Below are positions 49,423-58,574 of a stretch of 64,000 nucleotides of DNA, piece after piece. Within the stretch, counting starts at the first letter, position 1. Every line of letters starts with the position of its first letter. Position numbers and translations under genes: made by a program. The DNA comes from Psychromarinibacter halotolerans (GTDB lineage Bacteria; Pseudomonadota; Alphaproteobacteria; Rhodobacterales; Rhodobacteraceae): NCBI RefSeq assembly GCF_029168315.1, contig NZ_JARGYD010000001.1, positions 310,001 through 374,000 on the forward strand, read 5' to 3'. The notes below the pieces were generated by a model. That model did not search any database, was not told the DNA's origin, and saw only the letters and a list, made by a program, of their open reading frames with translations.

Positions 49423-50306
49423 GCTGCGTCTTCGATCCCAAGCCGCGCCCGCAGGCCAGCCGGCACCAGCCGGGCCGAGGCGACACGCGGCAGTGGCATC
49501 TCTTCGATCACCCGGTCTTCGCCGTACAGCGCGGCGTACTCCGCATGGTTGTCGAAACGGCGGCGGGTGACCGCGTCCACGAAGGTCTCGGCCGCCGCGC
49601 CGTTGGCGAGGATCACATCATGCGCGTCCGTCTCGACATGGTAGTAGGTGACGGTCTCGGGCAGGGCGTCCAGCGGGTCCAGCGTGATGGTGGCGCCGTT
49701 CACCAGCGCGCCTGCGGTGATCGCCAGCCCGTCGAGGGTCAGCGCGTGATCGGGCGTCAGGACAAGGTCGCTGTGCGGCAGGCCGTCGCCAAGCGCCCCC
49801 GCACGGACCCGCACCGGCGCCATGCGGTCGCCTGCGAACAGCTTGTGCATCGTCTGACGGCCGATCCAGCGCACCGGCACCACACGTCCGTCCTCGGTCA
49901 GGATCAGATCTCCGATCTCGAGCGTCTCGACCGCGCGCTCTCCGTTGGGCGTGGCGATCCCGGTGCCTGCCGCGAAACACACCGGAAAGTCCGACGTATC
50001 GAGGTTGAGCGATGCGACGTCCGGATAGCTCGCTTCGGGAAGGTTCACGCCCAGAACAAGCAGGTCGCCGGACACCTCTTGGATCACCGGGTACTCCCGG
50101 CCGCCATAGCTGGTCGTCCCGAGGAAGGTGAAATCGACATAGTCGATCCCGTCGAGGCGCGAGGACAGGGTTTCCGTGTAGGAAAACTGATCGTCGCCCG
50201 GGTCGAAGTCATACAGCCACAGTTCCGCAAGGTCGACGTGGTCGAAAAACGTGCCCTCCTCGTACACCGTGATCGGACTGCCTGCGGGAAGGACGTATTC
50301 AGCCAT
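49419..50306 (-). CDS. Hint (hedgehog/intein) domain protein, second
   Basis: A 295-residue protein with an acidic N-terminal beta-domain (FFDHVDLAELWLYDFDPGDDQFSYTETLSSRLDGIDYVDFTFLG) and a Hint domain from Cys110 (VCFAAGTGIATPNGERAVETLEIGDLILTEDGRVVPVRWIGRQTM), LTPDHALTLDGL and TVTYYHVETDAHDVILANGAAAETFVD. This is the more canonical roseobacter Hint form; compare 24442-25437. An AGTTTA/TTAAAC dyad stands 76 bases upstream. Confidence 0.87.
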   Translation of the reverse strand: MAEYVLPAGSPITVYEEGTFFDHVDLAELWLYDFDPGDDQFSYTETLSSRLDGIDYVDFTFLGTTSYGGREYPVIQEVSGDLLVLGVNLPEASYPDVASLNLDTSDFPVCFAAGTGIATPNGERAVETLEIGDLILTEDGRVVPVRWIGRQTMHKLFAGDRMAPVRVRAGALGDGLPHSDLVLTPDHALTLDGLAITAGALVNGATITLDPLDALPETVTYYHVETDAHDVILANGAAAETFVDAVTRRRFDNHAEYAALYGEDRVIEEMPLPRVASARLVPAGLRARLGIEDAA

Positions 50307-50381
50307 CGGTCAGGTCTGCCTTTGCAAAAGAGAGAAGCGCGCACCAGCGCCGGGCGATCCGGTTCGGGCGTTCGCAGTCTA

Positions 50382-50396
50382 GTTTACAAGTTAAAC
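50382..50396. promoter_or_regulatory. GTTTA/TAAAC dyad upstream of the second Hint gene
   Basis: GTTTA-caagt-TAAAC. The flanking gap 50307-50530 shows no other structure. Confidence 0.3.
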
Positions 50397-50530
50397 GGGT
50401 GTCTGTCCCAGCCTGTCCCGGTCGGTCCGATGGCGGGCCGGCGGCTGTTACATGTTTCCTACAGTGCGCGTCTGGCAGGATATGCAGGGGGGCGTCCGCC
50501 CAATCGCGGGACGGGGCGGACGCACAAGGA

Positions 50531-51094
50531 TCAGTCGATCACTTCGACATTGGCCATCGCGTCGGGCTGGCCGATGACGGCGCCGTTCGGGCCGTCGCCG
50601 CGCTTGATCGCGTCCAGCACGTCAAGACCCTCGGTCACGCGACCGACCACGGTGTACTGGCCGTTCAGGTGCGCGGCGGGGGCGAACATGATGAAGAACT
50701 GCGAGTTGGCCGAGTTCGGGTCGGCGGTGCGGGCCATGCCTACGACGCCGCGCTCGAACGGTTCGTCCGAGAACTCGGCGGGCAGGTCGGGGCGGTCCGA
50801 GCCGCCGGTGCCCGCGCGGCGCATGTCGCCGCCTTCAAGCTTGCCGAACTGGCCGTCGCCGGTTTGGGCCATGAAGCCTTCGATCACGCGGTGGAACACC
50901 ACGCCATCGTAAAAGCCTTCCTCGGCCAGCGCGGTGATCTGGGCGACATGCTCGGGGGCCACGTCTTCCAGCAGGTCGATCTCGATCACGCCGTTGGCTT
51001 CGCCTTCGACGGTGATCCGCAGGCCGGTCGCCGCCGCGGGCAGGGCGAAGGCGGGCGCGGCCAGAAGGCAGGTCGCAAGGAATAGCTTACGCAT
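50531..51094 (-). CDS. Peptidyl-prolyl cis-trans isomerase, cyclophilin type, exported
   Basis: A 187-residue cyclophilin with a signal peptide (MRKLFLATCLLAAPAFALPAAA), so periplasmic. Core motifs are FYDGVVFHRVIEGFMAQTGD, ADPNSANSQFFIMFAPAAHLNGQYTVVGRV. The active-site Arg and Phe/Gln are present. It overlaps the upstream cytoplasmic paralogue by 8 bases, so the pair is an operon from a duplication. Confidence 0.92.
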   Translation of the reverse strand: MRKLFLATCLLAAPAFALPAAATGLRITVEGEANGVIEIDLLEDVAPEHVAQITALAEEGFYDGVVFHRVIEGFMAQTGDGQFGKLEGGDMRRAGTGGSDRPDLPAEFSDEPFERGVVGMARTADPNSANSQFFIMFAPAAHLNGQYTVVGRVTEGLDVLDAIKRGDGPNGAVIGQPDAMANVEVID

Positions 51095-51593
51095 CGGCGG
51101 CCACCTTGACCGACAGCATCTTGTCGGGGCTCGCGGGGGGCTCGCCCCGGGTGATCGCGTCGACATGTTCCATCCCGGAGATGACGCGGCCGTACACGGT
51201 GTACTGCCGGTTCAAGAAGTGGTTGTCCGAGAAGTTGATGAAGAACTGCGAGTTGGCCGAGTTCGGGTTCTGCGAGCGGGCGGCGCCCAGCGTGCCGCGG
51301 TCGTGCGGGATGCCCGAGAACTCGGCGGGCAGGTTCGGCTTGTCCGATCCGCCGGTGCCGGCACGGCGCAAGTCGAAGTCGTTTTCGGTGTTGCCGTTGG
51401 CGACGTCGCCGGTCTGGGCCATGAAGCCGTCGATGACGCGGTGGAAGACCACGTTGTCATAGGCGCCTTCGCGGGCCAGTTCCTTCATGCGCTTGCAATG
51501 CTCGGGCGCGATGTCGTTCAGCAGTTCGATCACCACGTCACCACCCTTCAGGGTCATGATGATGGTGTTCTCGGGGTCCTTGATATCGGCCAT
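51087..51593 (-). CDS. Peptidyl-prolyl cis-trans isomerase, cyclophilin type, cytoplasmic
   Basis: A 168-residue cyclophilin without signal peptide: AYDNVVFHRVIDGFMAQTGDVANGN, SQNPNSANSQFFINFSDNHFLNRQYTVYGRV. It resembles PpiB. First gene of the two-cyclophilin operon; divergent from pgk, 129 bases apart. Confidence 0.92.
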   Translation of the reverse strand: MADIKDPENTIIMTLKGGDVVIELLNDIAPEHCKRMKELAREGAYDNVVFHRVIDGFMAQTGDVANGNTENDFDLRRAGTGGSDKPNLPAEFSGIPHDRGTLGAARSQNPNSANSQFFINFSDNHFLNRQYTVYGRVISGMEHVDAITRGEPPASPDKMLSVKVAADA

Positions 51594-51722
51594 GTCGGTC
51601 CTCTTTCACGATTTGCGCGCAAACTAGGCGCAACGCGCCCCGAGGAAAAGCGGGAATGGTCTTGTTTTCCGCCGCATCGCAGCGCACTACATCGCCAAGA
51701 GGACGGATCGAAGGAGAGCGCC

Positions 51723-52913
51723 ATGAGCTGGAAAACCCTTGACGACATGGACCTTGACGGAAAGGTCGTCCTGACCCGCGTGGACATCAACGTCCCGATG
51801 GAAAACGGGAAAGTGACCGACACGACGCGCATCGACCGCATCGTGCCGACCGTCCGGGACATCCTCGACAAGGGCGGCAAGCCGGTGCTGATGGCCCACT
51901 TCGGCCGCCCGAAGGGCAAGGACGTCCCCGAAATGTCGCTGAAACAGGTCGTGCCCGCGCTGGAGGCCGCGCTGGGTGTGCCGGTCACGTTCGCCGAGAA
52001 CTGCATCGGCGGTCCGGCGAAGATCGCGGTTTCGAAGATGGAAGCGGGGCAGGTCGTCCTTTTGGAGAACACCCGCTTTCATGAAGGCGAGGAAGCCAAC
52101 GACGACATGTTCGCCGCCGCGCTTGCCGCACTGGGCGAAATCTATTGCAACGACGCGTTTTCGGCGGCGCACCGGGCCCATGCCTCGACCGAGGGGATCG
52201 CGCGCCTTCTGCCGTCCTGCGCCGGTCGCCTGATGCAGGCCGAGCTTGAGGCGCTGGAAGCCGCGCTTGGCGATCCGAAACGCCCGGTCGTCGCCGTGGT
52301 CGGGGGCGCCAAGGTGTCGACCAAGCTGGAATTGCTGAGCAACCTGATCGAAAAGGTCGACACGCTGGTGATCGGTGGCGGCATGGCCAACACCTTCCTT
52401 GCGGCGAAGGGCATCGACGTCGGCAAATCGCTGGCAGAGCACGAGATGACCGACACAGCGCTGGAAATCATCGAGAAGGCGAACAGCACGGGCTGCCACC
52501 TGCTGCTGCCGTCCGACGTCGTCGTCGCGCGCGAGTTCAAGGCGGGCGCCGAGAACGAGACGGTCTCTGCCGACGCCTGTCCGGCGGACGCGATGATCCT
52601 TGATGCGGGCCCCGCCACGGTGGTCGAGATCGGGTCGGTCTTCGAGGAATCCTCGACCCTGATCTGGAACGGCCCGCTGGGGGCTTTCGAGATCGCGCCG
52701 TTCGACACGGCGACGGTCGCGGCGGCGAAGAAAGCGGCCGAGCTGACGCAGGCGGGCGGTCTGGTTTCGGTCGCTGGCGGCGGCGACACGGTGGCCGCGC
52801 TGAACCACGCCGGGGCGGGTGAATCCTTCACCTATGTCTCCACTGCGGGCGGAGCGTTTCTGGAATGGATGGAGGGCAAGACTTTGCCCGGGGTTGCCGC
52901 CCTCGAGGGTTGA
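51723..52913 (+). CDS. pgk: Phosphoglycerate kinase
   Basis: The 396-residue enzyme transfers phosphate between 1,3-bisphosphoglycerate and ADP. Motifs: VVLTRVDINVPMENG, HFGRPKG, VVGGAKVSTKLELL, GGGMANTFL, and GGGDTVAAL. GAAGGAGAG lies four bases before the ATG at 51723. It heads the stretch pgk - unknown secreted protein - fba. Confidence 0.97.
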   Translation: MSWKTLDDMDLDGKVVLTRVDINVPMENGKVTDTTRIDRIVPTVRDILDKGGKPVLMAHFGRPKGKDVPEMSLKQVVPALEAALGVPVTFAENCIGGPAKIAVSKMEAGQVVLLENTRFHEGEEANDDMFAAALAALGEIYCNDAFSAAHRAHASTEGIARLLPSCAGRLMQAELEALEAALGDPKRPVVAVVGGAKVSTKLELLSNLIEKVDTLVIGGGMANTFLAAKGIDVGKSLAEHEMTDTALEIIEKANSTGCHLLLPSDVVVAREFKAGAENETVSADACPADAMILDAGPATVVEIGSVFEESSTLIWNGPLGAFEIAPFDTATVAAAKKAAELTQAGGLVSVAGGGDTVAALNHAGAGESFTYVSTAGGAFLEWMEGKTLPGVAALEG

Positions 52914-52972
52914 TTTCCCGGCGCGGCTTCTGTCTGATCCGGCTCGACTGACTTTTGACGAGAGGATTTCAG

Positions 52973-54547
52973 ATGCGTCGTCTGCTTGCCGCAACCGCGG
53001 CAGTTTCCGCCCTTATTCCAGCGGCATCCCATGCACAGGACAAGGTCACCCTTTGGGATGTCCTGTCCCTTGACCGGATCGCGCAGTCGGTCCTGCACAG
53101 CGGCATCCAGATGCTGCGCACGCAGATGGATCTTCAGTACGGCGATCTGGCCGTCGACCTGCGCCGCAGCCGGGTCACGATGACCGACGTCACCGCGTGG
53201 CCGTTCTTTGACTGGGACGAGTACGGGGAATGCGAGATTTCCATCGGCGCGCTGACCCTTGTCGGCACGCCGATCGACATTTCCGACCGGTTCAACGGCA
53301 CCGCGCGGATCTCGGGGCTGACGGCGACCAAGGCCTGTTTCCCGACCGAGGCGCACATGGGCTTCGAGATGGCCGGGCTGGACACGCTGACGATCCCGCG
53401 CATGACCATCGACATGAACTATGGCATGCCGTCCTCGGACGCGCTGGTGCGCGTCTTTGCGGATGTCGACGGCGTCGCGACCTTCGATCTGAGCGGCGAT
53501 TTCTCGTACTTCTGGTTCGATGGCCGCGAGGACATGGAAGAGCCGACCCCGGTCATGTTCCTCAGCAACGCGACCCTCGCCGTCGAGAACAAGGGCCTGT
53601 GGGAGACGCTGTCGAGCGTCCTGCCGCCGCCGCTGACGGGCGAGAACTCCGGCGAGGCGCTGCGCGACATGATCGTCGGCGGCCTGACGGGCGGCGCGCC
53701 CGAAGCTCCGTCGGCAGAGATGACCGCCTTCGCCGACAGCATCGTCGAGGTGTGGCCGCAGTTCGTGGCCAACCCGCAGCGGCTGGTGCTTGAGACTGGG
53801 TTCGACGGCGATGTCTACGTCGATATCGAGGCGCTTGACGACGACCCGGACGAGATCTTCGTGCTGCTTCAGCCGCAACTGGCGCTGGCACCGGCGCGTG
53901 TGTCCAGCGCGGTTCCGGTGGAGTTGCTAAGCCGCGCGACCGGCGATGACGCCGCCGACCTGACGGACGCGGAAAAGGCCACCGTGGGCGAAGCCCTTGT
54001 GACCGGCGTGGGTGCCCCGCGCAACGTGACCGCTGGCGTCGACCTGCTAGAGCCGCTGGCCGAAGCGGGCGATGCGGGCGTGGCGCTGCTGCTGGCGCAG
54101 GCTTTGGAAGTCCGCGATCCGGATGCGGCCTATGAATGGGCGCTGCGGGCCGGGGCCGGGGGCGAGCCCGGCGCGACCGCGATGCTCGACAAGCTGGAAA
54201 ACACGCTGGACTTCGCGACCGTGCTGTCGCTGCAGGAGGACGTCTCGGGCGCCGAAAGCGGTCCCGCCGACGCCACCGGGTCGCTGGCCGCGCTGCGCGA
54301 GCAGGCGGCGATGCGGCTGTCCGGCAGCGGCGCGGCGCGGTCCTATGGGCTTGCGTCGATGTACGCGATGTTGGCCTCGGCCGCCGGGGACCCCGAAGCC
54401 GCCGACATGCTGGCGGAGATCGACGAACTCGTCCGCCTTGGCGGCGGGTCCGCGATGACGGCATGGTCCGAGACCGAGGCGCGCTATTCCGATCGCGCGA
54501 TGCAGCTTTGGGTCGATCAGGATCTGCCGTCGCAGTTCGCGCAGTAG
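52973..54547 (+). CDS. Secreted protein of unknown function between pgk and fba
   Basis: A 524-residue protein with signal peptide (MRRLLAATAAVSALIPAASHAQ). The first ~240 residues look like a beta-rich lipid/ligand-binding-like domain with repeated I-x-I-x-x-L strands (ISIGALTLVGTPIDISDRFNGTARISGLTATKACFP). The C-terminal ~200 residues are helical with SEL1-like units (LLEPLAEAGDAGVALLLAQALEVRDPDAAYEWALRAGAGG). I do not recognise a named family. AGAGGA precedes the ATG at 52973. It is 59 bases after pgk, so it may be cotranscribed, and it ends before a strong terminator. Confidence 0.65.
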   Translation: MRRLLAATAAVSALIPAASHAQDKVTLWDVLSLDRIAQSVLHSGIQMLRTQMDLQYGDLAVDLRRSRVTMTDVTAWPFFDWDEYGECEISIGALTLVGTPIDISDRFNGTARISGLTATKACFPTEAHMGFEMAGLDTLTIPRMTIDMNYGMPSSDALVRVFADVDGVATFDLSGDFSYFWFDGREDMEEPTPVMFLSNATLAVENKGLWETLSSVLPPPLTGENSGEALRDMIVGGLTGGAPEAPSAEMTAFADSIVEVWPQFVANPQRLVLETGFDGDVYVDIEALDDDPDEIFVLLQPQLALAPARVSSAVPVELLSRATGDDAADLTDAEKATVGEALVTGVGAPRNVTAGVDLLEPLAEAGDAGVALLLAQALEVRDPDAAYEWALRAGAGGEPGATAMLDKLENTLDFATVLSLQEDVSGAESGPADATGSLAALREQAAMRLSGSGAARSYGLASMYAMLASAAGDPEAADMLAEIDELVRLGGGSAMTAWSETEARYSDRAMQLWVDQDLPSQFAQ

Positions 54548-54567
54548 ACAGGTTTCGCCGACAATCC

Positions 54568-54610
54568 CGCGTCCGGCGCCGGATCTCACCGCAGCGCCGG
54601 ACGCGATTTT
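54568..54610 (+). terminator. Intrinsic terminator downstream of the secreted protein gene
   Basis: CGCGTCCGGCGC / GCGCCGGACGCG, a perfect 12-bp stem with a 14-base loop, followed by ATTTT. Confidence 0.8.
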
Positions 54611-54619
54611 CAAAAAAAT

Positions 54620-54633
54620 CCCGCATATGCGGG
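54620..54633. promoter_or_regulatory. Perfect 14-bp palindrome upstream of fba
   Basis: CCCGCATATGCGGG, 83 bases before the fba ATG and right after the preceding terminator. It could be an operator; no family can be named. Confidence 0.3.
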
Positions 54634-54715
54634 ACGTTAGCGATACCAGCAATTCCCACTGTCCCGGACTTCCCTTAGACGGGTCAGGAACAGAGACAGC
54701 ATGAGGAGCCCTGCT

Positions 54716-55645
54716 ATGAAGGCCACCGGAACCGTCAAGAAGATCCTTGCCAACTACGAGGGTGAAAACCCCGGCGTCAAAGGCAAGCTGTGCCAGATGC
54801 TGATGCACGGCAAGCTGGCCGGCACCGGCAAGATGATCATCCTGCCCGTCGACCAAGGCTTCGAGCACGGCCCCGCCCGCAGCTTCGCGCCGAACCCCGA
54901 AGGATACGACCCGCACTATCACTACAAGCTGGCGATCGACGCCGGGCTGTCCGCCTACGCCGCCCCGCTTGGTCCGCTGGAGGCTGGTGCAGACACCTTC
55001 GCAGGGCAGATCCCGACGATCCTGAAAGTGAACTCGGCCAACTCGCTGATGTCCGGCACCTCGGGCAAGAACCAGGCCGTGACCGCGTCGGTCGACGACG
55101 CGCTGCGCCTTGGCTGCGCCGCCATCGGTTTCACCATCTACCCGGGTTCGGACATGGCGCTGGACATGTTCGAAGAGATCGTCGAGATGCGCAAGGAAGC
55201 CGCCGCCAAGGGCGTGGCGACCGTGATCTGGTCCTACCCGCGCGGTGAAGGCATCACCAAGGAAGGCGAGACCGCGATCGACGTTGGCGCCTACGCCGCC
55301 CACATGGCGGCGCTGCTGGGCGCGCACATCATCAAGATCAAGCTGTCCACCGACCACATCATGCAGCCCGAAGCGAAGAAGGTCTTCGACGAGGCCGGCA
55401 TCGACATCTCGACCCAGGCCGCGCGCGTGAAGGAATGCGTGCGCTCGTCCTTCGACGGTCGCCGGATCATCGTGTTCTCGGGCGGTGCCTCGAAAGGTGC
55501 CGATGCGGTCTATGACGACGCCCGTGCGATCCGCGACGGCGGCGGCAACGGCTCGATCATCGGGCGCAACAGCTTCCAGCGGTCGCGTGAAGACGCGCTC
55601 GAGATGCTGGGCAAGCTGGTCGACATCTACAAGGGCAAGGACTGA
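54716..55645 (+). CDS. Class I fructose-bisphosphate aldolase (DhnA/FbaB type)
   Basis: A 309-residue aldolase of the archaeal/FbaB kind, not the class II zinc type. It contains MIILPVDQGFEHGPARSF, GFTIYPGSD, VIWSYPRGEGI and the probable Schiff-base lysine in IIKIKLSTDHI, then IVFSGGASKGAD. It splits fructose 1,6-bisphosphate into triose phosphates. GAGGAG lies seven bases before ATG 54716, so this start is preferred over the ATG at 54701. Confidence 0.9.
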   Translation: MKATGTVKKILANYEGENPGVKGKLCQMLMHGKLAGTGKMIILPVDQGFEHGPARSFAPNPEGYDPHYHYKLAIDAGLSAYAAPLGPLEAGADTFAGQIPTILKVNSANSLMSGTSGKNQAVTASVDDALRLGCAAIGFTIYPGSDMALDMFEEIVEMRKEAAAKGVATVIWSYPRGEGITKEGETAIDVGAYAAHMAALLGAHIIKIKLSTDHIMQPEAKKVFDEAGIDISTQAARVKECVRSSFDGRRIIVFSGGASKGADAVYDDARAIRDGGGNGSIIGRNSFQRSREDALEMLGKLVDIYKGKD

Positions 55646-55653
55646 TCCCGCCT

Positions 55654-55716
55654 GCGGGTCCGCTTCGGACCCGCACCATAACGCGACCACCACGCGACGG
55701 GGCCCTTCGGGGCCCC
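55654..55716 (+). terminator. Two tandem hairpins downstream of fba
   Basis: First GCGGGTCCG / CGGACCCGC with loop CTT (55654-55674), then GGGGCCC / GGGCCCC closed by a TTCG tetraloop (55699-55716). No T-tract; together they should block or protect the 3' end. Confidence 0.6.
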
Positions 55717-55801
55717 GCTTGCGTTGGGGCGGTGTTGTCTTTCGCGCGCCGCGATGGTCTGTTGCGCTCAACCGAAATTTGACGCCAGACGGGAACACGC
55801 G

Positions 55802-56920
55802 ATGACACTCGAAACCACCCATGTCGGAAGCCTTCCGCGCGGAGACGCCCTGTCGGCGCTTCTGATCGCCAAGGACAAGGGCGAGGCTTACGACGTCGCC
55901 GAGTTCGAAGCCGTCGTTCAGGCCGCCATCAACGAGGCGGTGCGCCATCAGGTCGACTCTGGCGTGTCCATCGTATCGGACGGGGAACTGGGCAAGGTCG
56001 GCTATTCCACCTACATGCAGGAACGCCTCAGCGGCTTCGGCGGCCATGTCGACCGCAAGCCCGCCAAGGACCTTGCCGGGCACCCGGGGCTGGCGAAGAA
56101 GCTGAGCGCGATCATGGGCAGCCAGGAATTCACCCGCGCCTCGTGCGTGGGCGAGGTGAAGCTGCTGGATCTTCAGCCCGCGCTGGACGACATCCGCCGC
56201 TTCAAGACCGCGCTGGAGGCGGAAGGCAAGGGCACGAAGGCCTTCATGAACGCCGCCTCGCCGGGGCTGATCACCGCCTTTCAGGTCAACCGCTACTACC
56301 CGGACCACGAAAGCTATCTTGCGGCGCTGGTCGCCGCGATGCGGCCCGAGTACGAGGCGATCCTCGACGCGGGCTTCGACATCCAGTTCGACTGTCCCGA
56401 TCTCGCCATGTCGGCGCACACCGGCTATCAGGACATGTCGCAGGACGAGTTCGTGAAGGTCGCCGCGATGAACGTCGAGGCGCTGAACGCTGCGACCGAG
56501 GGTCTGCCCGCCGACCGGATGCGGATGCACCTGTGCTGGGGCAACTACGAGGGTCCGCACGACCACGACATCCCGCTGGAAAAGGTGATCGACGTGGTGC
56601 TGTCGGCGCGGCCCAGCACGATCCTGTTCGAAAGCGCGAACCCCTGCCACGAACACGAATGGACCGTCTGGCGCGATGCCGACATCCCGGACGACAAGAT
56701 CCTTGCGCCGGGGGTGATCGACACCTGCTCGAACTACGTCGAACATCCGCAGCTGATCGCGCAGCGGCTTGGACGCTTCACCGACATCGTCGGCAAGGAC
56801 CGGGTCGTCGCCAGCACCGACTGCGGCTTCGGCACCTTCGCGGGCTACGGCAAGATCGACCCCGAGGTGACGTGGAAGAAGTTGCGCAACCTGCGCGCGG
56901 GCGCCGACCTCGCGGCCTGA
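55802..56920 (+). CDS. Cobalamin-independent methionine synthase-like (MetE C-terminal family) protein
   Basis: A 372-residue protein with the UROD/MetE-like fold: THVGSLPRG at the start, SDGELGKVGYSTYMQER, MRMHLCWGNYEGPHDHDIP, LFESANPCHEHEW and VVASTDCGFGTF. The His/Cys/Cys residues in HLC and DCG are those that hold zinc in MetE. Stand-alone proteins of this type do not necessarily make methionine from homocysteine with folate; a methyl-transfer or epoxide/thiol role is possible. The ATG at 55802 begins the conserved THVGSLPR region. Confidence 0.82.
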   Translation: MTLETTHVGSLPRGDALSALLIAKDKGEAYDVAEFEAVVQAAINEAVRHQVDSGVSIVSDGELGKVGYSTYMQERLSGFGGHVDRKPAKDLAGHPGLAKKLSAIMGSQEFTRASCVGEVKLLDLQPALDDIRRFKTALEAEGKGTKAFMNAASPGLITAFQVNRYYPDHESYLAALVAAMRPEYEAILDAGFDIQFDCPDLAMSAHTGYQDMSQDEFVKVAAMNVEALNAATEGLPADRMRMHLCWGNYEGPHDHDIPLEKVIDVVLSARPSTILFESANPCHEHEWTVWRDADIPDDKILAPGVIDTCSNYVEHPQLIAQRLGRFTDIVGKDRVVASTDCGFGTFAGYGKIDPEVTWKKLRNLRAGADLAA

Positions 56921-56956
56921 TCCCGCACTTGCGCAATTGGCACGGGCGGACGGACG

Positions 56957-58069
56957 TCAGGCGTCTTGCGACCTGATGGGGCCCTCAAGGCCGGTCCGCC
57001 CAAGCCCATCTCCTTGCTGCGCCGCTTCGTCCTTCGCCGCGTACATCGCCACATCTGCCAGCCGCAGCAGCTCGTCCGGCGGGACCGGGGCGCCGGGCGC
57101 GCTGATCGCCCAGCCCACGCTTAGCCCCACGCGCCCGCCGGTACAGCGCGGCACCTCGGCCAGCACCCGGTCCCGGAACGCGGCCGCCCCGGCCTCGGAC
57201 GTGTCTGGCAGCAGCAGGCAGAACTCGTCACCGCCATAGCGGAACACCATGTCCGAGGTGCGGGACAGCCGTTGCAGCATCTGCGCCACCTGCTTCAGGA
57301 TGCGGTCGCCCGCGGCATGTCCTTCGGTGTCGTTCAGCGCCTTGAACCGGTTCAGATCCGCGAACATCAGGCACAGCGCGCCATCCCGCCGCGCGGCGGC
57401 GGCGCATTCGCGGTCCAGCGCCTCGGAAAAGGCGCGGCGGTTGTACAGGCCGGTCAGCGCGTCGATCCGGCTTGTCGCTTCCAGCCACGCGGTCCGTTCG
57501 CGCACGACCTCTTCCAAATGGCGCGACGAGGCCACGAGTTCCTCTTGCAGCGCCGCGATCTGGCCGTGGAGGCCGTGCACGTAGGTGTCGAAGGTCAGTT
57601 CCATGTCCAGAAGCAGCAGGCGGCGCAGGGCAGGGGGCGGATAGTCGGACCCCGTCCGGCGCTTCAGGTACAGGCCCAGCACCTGAAACAACTGGAACAC
57701 CGATGAAATATAGTACTTCACCGGGATGCCGATCCGCCCGTGCACACGCCCCACACGCAGCCGACGTTCGGCATAGGCGACGTCATAGTCGCCGCAGAAC
57801 AGGTCCAGCACGTAGGCCCGCATCGCCGTCTTCAACCGCAGCAGCGTGTCGCGGTCCCCGATCAGCGCGCGGATGGCCGGTTCCGCCAGTTGGCGGCGAT
57901 AGAATTCCTCGATGATGTCGTCGATCGCCAGTTCGACCGTGGGCCGAAGCTGGGCAAGCTCTGCCTCCTCCTCGGCGTGAAGGCCAAGCAGCAGCTTGCG
58001 TTTGCGAAGCTCCGCCGCCGTAAGGCCCAGCTTTTCCGCGAGCCCCACTGCGGGATCGTTGATCGGCAT
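56957..58069 (-). CDS. Globin-coupled sensor diguanylate cyclase
   Basis: A 370-residue protein. Residues ~10-180 are a globin-coupled sensor domain with the proximal haem His110 in RLRVGRVHGRIGIPVKYYISSVFQ. A linking helix leads to the GGDEF domain (from about 200, RIDALTGLYNRRAFSEALDREC), with RYGGDEF at 277-283. The inhibitory I-site R-T-S-D (270-273), five residues before GGDEF, is intact, so feedback control by c-di-GMP is expected. Such enzymes make c-di-GMP under control of oxygen bound to haem. The ATG at 58069 gives the natural start. Confidence 0.92.
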   Translation of the reverse strand: MPINDPAVGLAEKLGLTAAELRKRKLLLGLHAEEEAELAQLRPTVELAIDDIIEEFYRRQLAEPAIRALIGDRDTLLRLKTAMRAYVLDLFCGDYDVAYAERRLRVGRVHGRIGIPVKYYISSVFQLFQVLGLYLKRRTGSDYPPPALRRLLLLDMELTFDTYVHGLHGQIAALQEELVASSRHLEEVVRERTAWLEATSRIDALTGLYNRRAFSEALDRECAAAARRDGALCLMFADLNRFKALNDTEGHAAGDRILKQVAQMLQRLSRTSDMVFRYGGDEFCLLLPDTSEAGAAAFRDRVLAEVPRCTGGRVGLSVGWAISAPGAPVPPDELLRLADVAMYAAKDEAAQQGDGLGRTGLEGPIRSQDA

Positions 58070-58136
58070 TTGCTGGCACCCACGTCCGCCCCACGTCCGT
58101 CCGGACCAGTAGATACCGGCGTGCCTTGCGGAAATG

Positions 58137-58574
58137 TTAACGCGGGCCGGGTATGTCGAAGCCCTCGGGTGCAAGCTCGAACCCTTCGAACCGGAACGCG
58201 GGCGATACGGTGCAGCCCACCAGCGCCCAGCCATCCGGCGCATGGGCGGCCTGCCAGTGGTGTTCGGGGACGATCACCTGCGGCGCCTCTCCGGCGGCAA
58301 GGTTCGGACCAAGCCGGTGCGCCACCGCCGGCCCCGCATCATCGGCGGCAAGGCGCAGCGTCAGGGGCGTGCCGGCGTAGAAGTGCCAGATCTCGGTGGC
58401 GTCCACTCGGTGCCAGTGACTGCGTTCGCCCTGCTTGAGCAGGAAGTGGATGCAGGTGCCCGCCGGGCGTTCGCCCGCCGTCGCGTCCGCGATCCACGTC
58501 TGCCGGAACCAGCCGCCCTCGGGGTGCGGCTCCAGCCCCAGCCGTTCGATGATCTCGTCCGCCGTCATCTGCAT
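58137..58574 (-). CDS. Cupin-fold DUF985 protein
   Basis: A 145-residue cupin: MTADEIIERLGLEPHPEGGWFRQTW, CIHFLLKQGERSHWHRVDATEIWHFYAGTPLTL (cupin motif 1 with His ligands), VIVPEHHWQAAHAPDGWALVGCTVSPAFRFEGFELAPEGFD. DUF985/RmlC-like proteins have unknown function. It lies 67 bases upstream of the cyclase gene on the same strand. The start at 58574 was chosen over a longer frame without similarity. Confidence 0.88.
   Translation of the reverse strand: MQMTADEIIERLGLEPHPEGGWFRQTWIADATAGERPAGTCIHFLLKQGERSHWHRVDATEIWHFYAGTPLTLRLAADDAGPAVAHRLGPNLAAGEAPQVIVPEHHWQAAHAPDGWALVGCTVSPAFRFEGFELAPEGFDIPGPR

Noticed and set aside
54047..56746. 899-residue minus-strand frame over fba and the MetE-like gene
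   Set aside because: Both plus-strand genes have strong motifs, proper starts and terminators; the frame is a shadow.
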